NCBI GenBank assembly: GCA_002373555.1
Contig: DFKM01000177.1
Location: 317 to 6,252 of the forward strand
Direction: 5' to 3'
Source: Lachnospiraceae bacterium UBA3645
GTDB lineage: Bacteria; Bacillota; Clostridia; Lachnospirales; Lachnospiraceae
Length of the DNA: 5,936 nucleotides
The position numbers and the translations under genes were made by a program. The stretch's first letter is position 1; each line of letters opens with the position of its first letter. Positions 5,372 to 5,936 of this stretch are shown piece after piece. Under the pieces are notes generated by a model. That model made no database searches and was not told the origin of the DNA. It saw only the letters and a program-made list of their open reading frames with translations.

Positions 5372-5936
5372 CTTGCAGCCCCCTCTGCCGGCTCGGGAAT
5401 CAGGATGTTCAGTCGGAACCAGCCGTCATGAAACTCTGTCGAGAGGGATCCGTCATATTTATCGGCAATCGCCTGCATGCTCTTTACGCCGAAGCCGTGA
5501 AAATCCTTGTTGGACTTGGAGGTCACAGGTCTTCCGTCCCGCAGCTTCACTTCTCCGCTGTAACGGTTTTCTACCCGCAGACGCAGGAAACCTTTGTTTT
5601 TATTGACGGAAAAACGGATCAGCCGTTCCTGTTCCGGGATTACTTTCTGGACCGCTTCGATCGCATTGTCCAGCGCATTGCCGAGGAGGGAACAGATCTC
5701 CGTTACCGGAAGAAATTCCATGGCTTTCCCGTCCACGACAGCCGTCATCTGAATGTTCAGCTTCTGGCACTGCAGATATTTTTCCGTCAGGATCGTATCG
5801 ACAACGTGATTGCCGGTACGATTCTGTGCTTCATACTGTTTGACCTCCGCTTCCATTTCGTTCAGGAAATCCAGTTTCTGCTGCTCTGTGATATCACTTT
5901 TCAGATAAGCGATCTGATGCTTGAGGTCATGATATT
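5368..5936 (-). CDS. GHKL (AgrC/ComD-like) sensor histidine kinase, C-terminal part, cut by window edge
   Basis: The reading frame is open through the right end of the window, so the gene starts outside; about 188 residues are visible. They begin with YHDLKHQIAYLKSDI, an H-box of the HPK10 type in which the His codon at 5929-5931 is the expected phosphoacceptor. A charged helical linker follows, then the N-box LLGNALDNAIEAV (visible residues about 84-96) and the G-box HGFGVKSMQAIADKYDG (146-162) of the ATP-binding domain. The missing N-terminus would normally hold several membrane segments. Relatives (AgrC, ComD) phosphorylate LytTR response regulators, whereas here the next gene is an AraC-type regulator without a receiver domain, translationally coupled by ATGA. 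An internal Met at 5856 would lose the H-box and is not the start. Confidence 0.88.
   Translation of the reverse strand, partial: YHDLKHQIAYLKSDITEQQKLDFLNEMEAEVKQYEAQNRTGNHVVDTILTEKYLQCQKLNIQMTAVVDGKAMEFLPVTEICSLLGNALDNAIEAVQKVIPEQERLIRFSVNKNKGFLRLRVENRYSGEVKLRDGRPVTSKSNKDFHGFGVKSMQAIADKYDGSLSTEFHDGWFRLNILIPEPAEGAAR

Overview
The window looks like part of a Gram-positive chromosome, most likely an anaerobic gut Clostridia (Lachnospiraceae-like). The evidence is strong AAGGAGG-type ribosome binding sites, short intergenic gaps, a moderately GC-rich base composition and protein sequences of Firmicutes flavour. The taxon is inferred from style, not proven.

All recognisable genes are on the minus strand and read from right to left. 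At the right edge is the C-terminal part of an AgrC/ComD-like GHKL sensor histidine kinase (cut by the window end). It overlaps by ATGA with an AraC-family regulator. After an 88-base gap carrying a likely promoter come three catabolic genes: rhamnulokinase (rhaB), a sugar isomerase of the arabinose/fucose isomerase fold, and rhamnulose-1-phosphate aldolase (rhaD). About 50 bases beyond rhaD lies a clear bidirectional intrinsic terminator. Together they make a minimal L-rhamnose route: isomerisation to L-rhamnulose, phosphorylation to L-rhamnulose 1-phosphate, then cleavage to dihydroxyacetone phosphate and L-lactaldehyde. No transporter, mutarotase or lactaldehyde reductase is in the window, and no classical RhaA-type isomerase is present; the AraA/FucI-like enzyme sits in its place.

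The two gaps between the catabolic genes each contain a copy of a roughly 40-base intergenic repeat, both in the same orientation. In the rhaB copy the repeat itself supplies the rhaB stop codon. RhaB ends right after its conserved EATAIGN motif and is about 45-50 residues shorter than usual, so the element seems to have inserted into, and trimmed, the gene's 3' end.

The leftmost ~480 bases hold no convincing gene. They consist of a dense set of inverted repeats: a 17-base hairpin, an element bounded by 27-base near-perfect inverted ends, and a second, decayed, inverted copy of the same sequence. This looks like a mobile, MITE-like or structured-RNA repeat cluster parked beyond the operon terminator.
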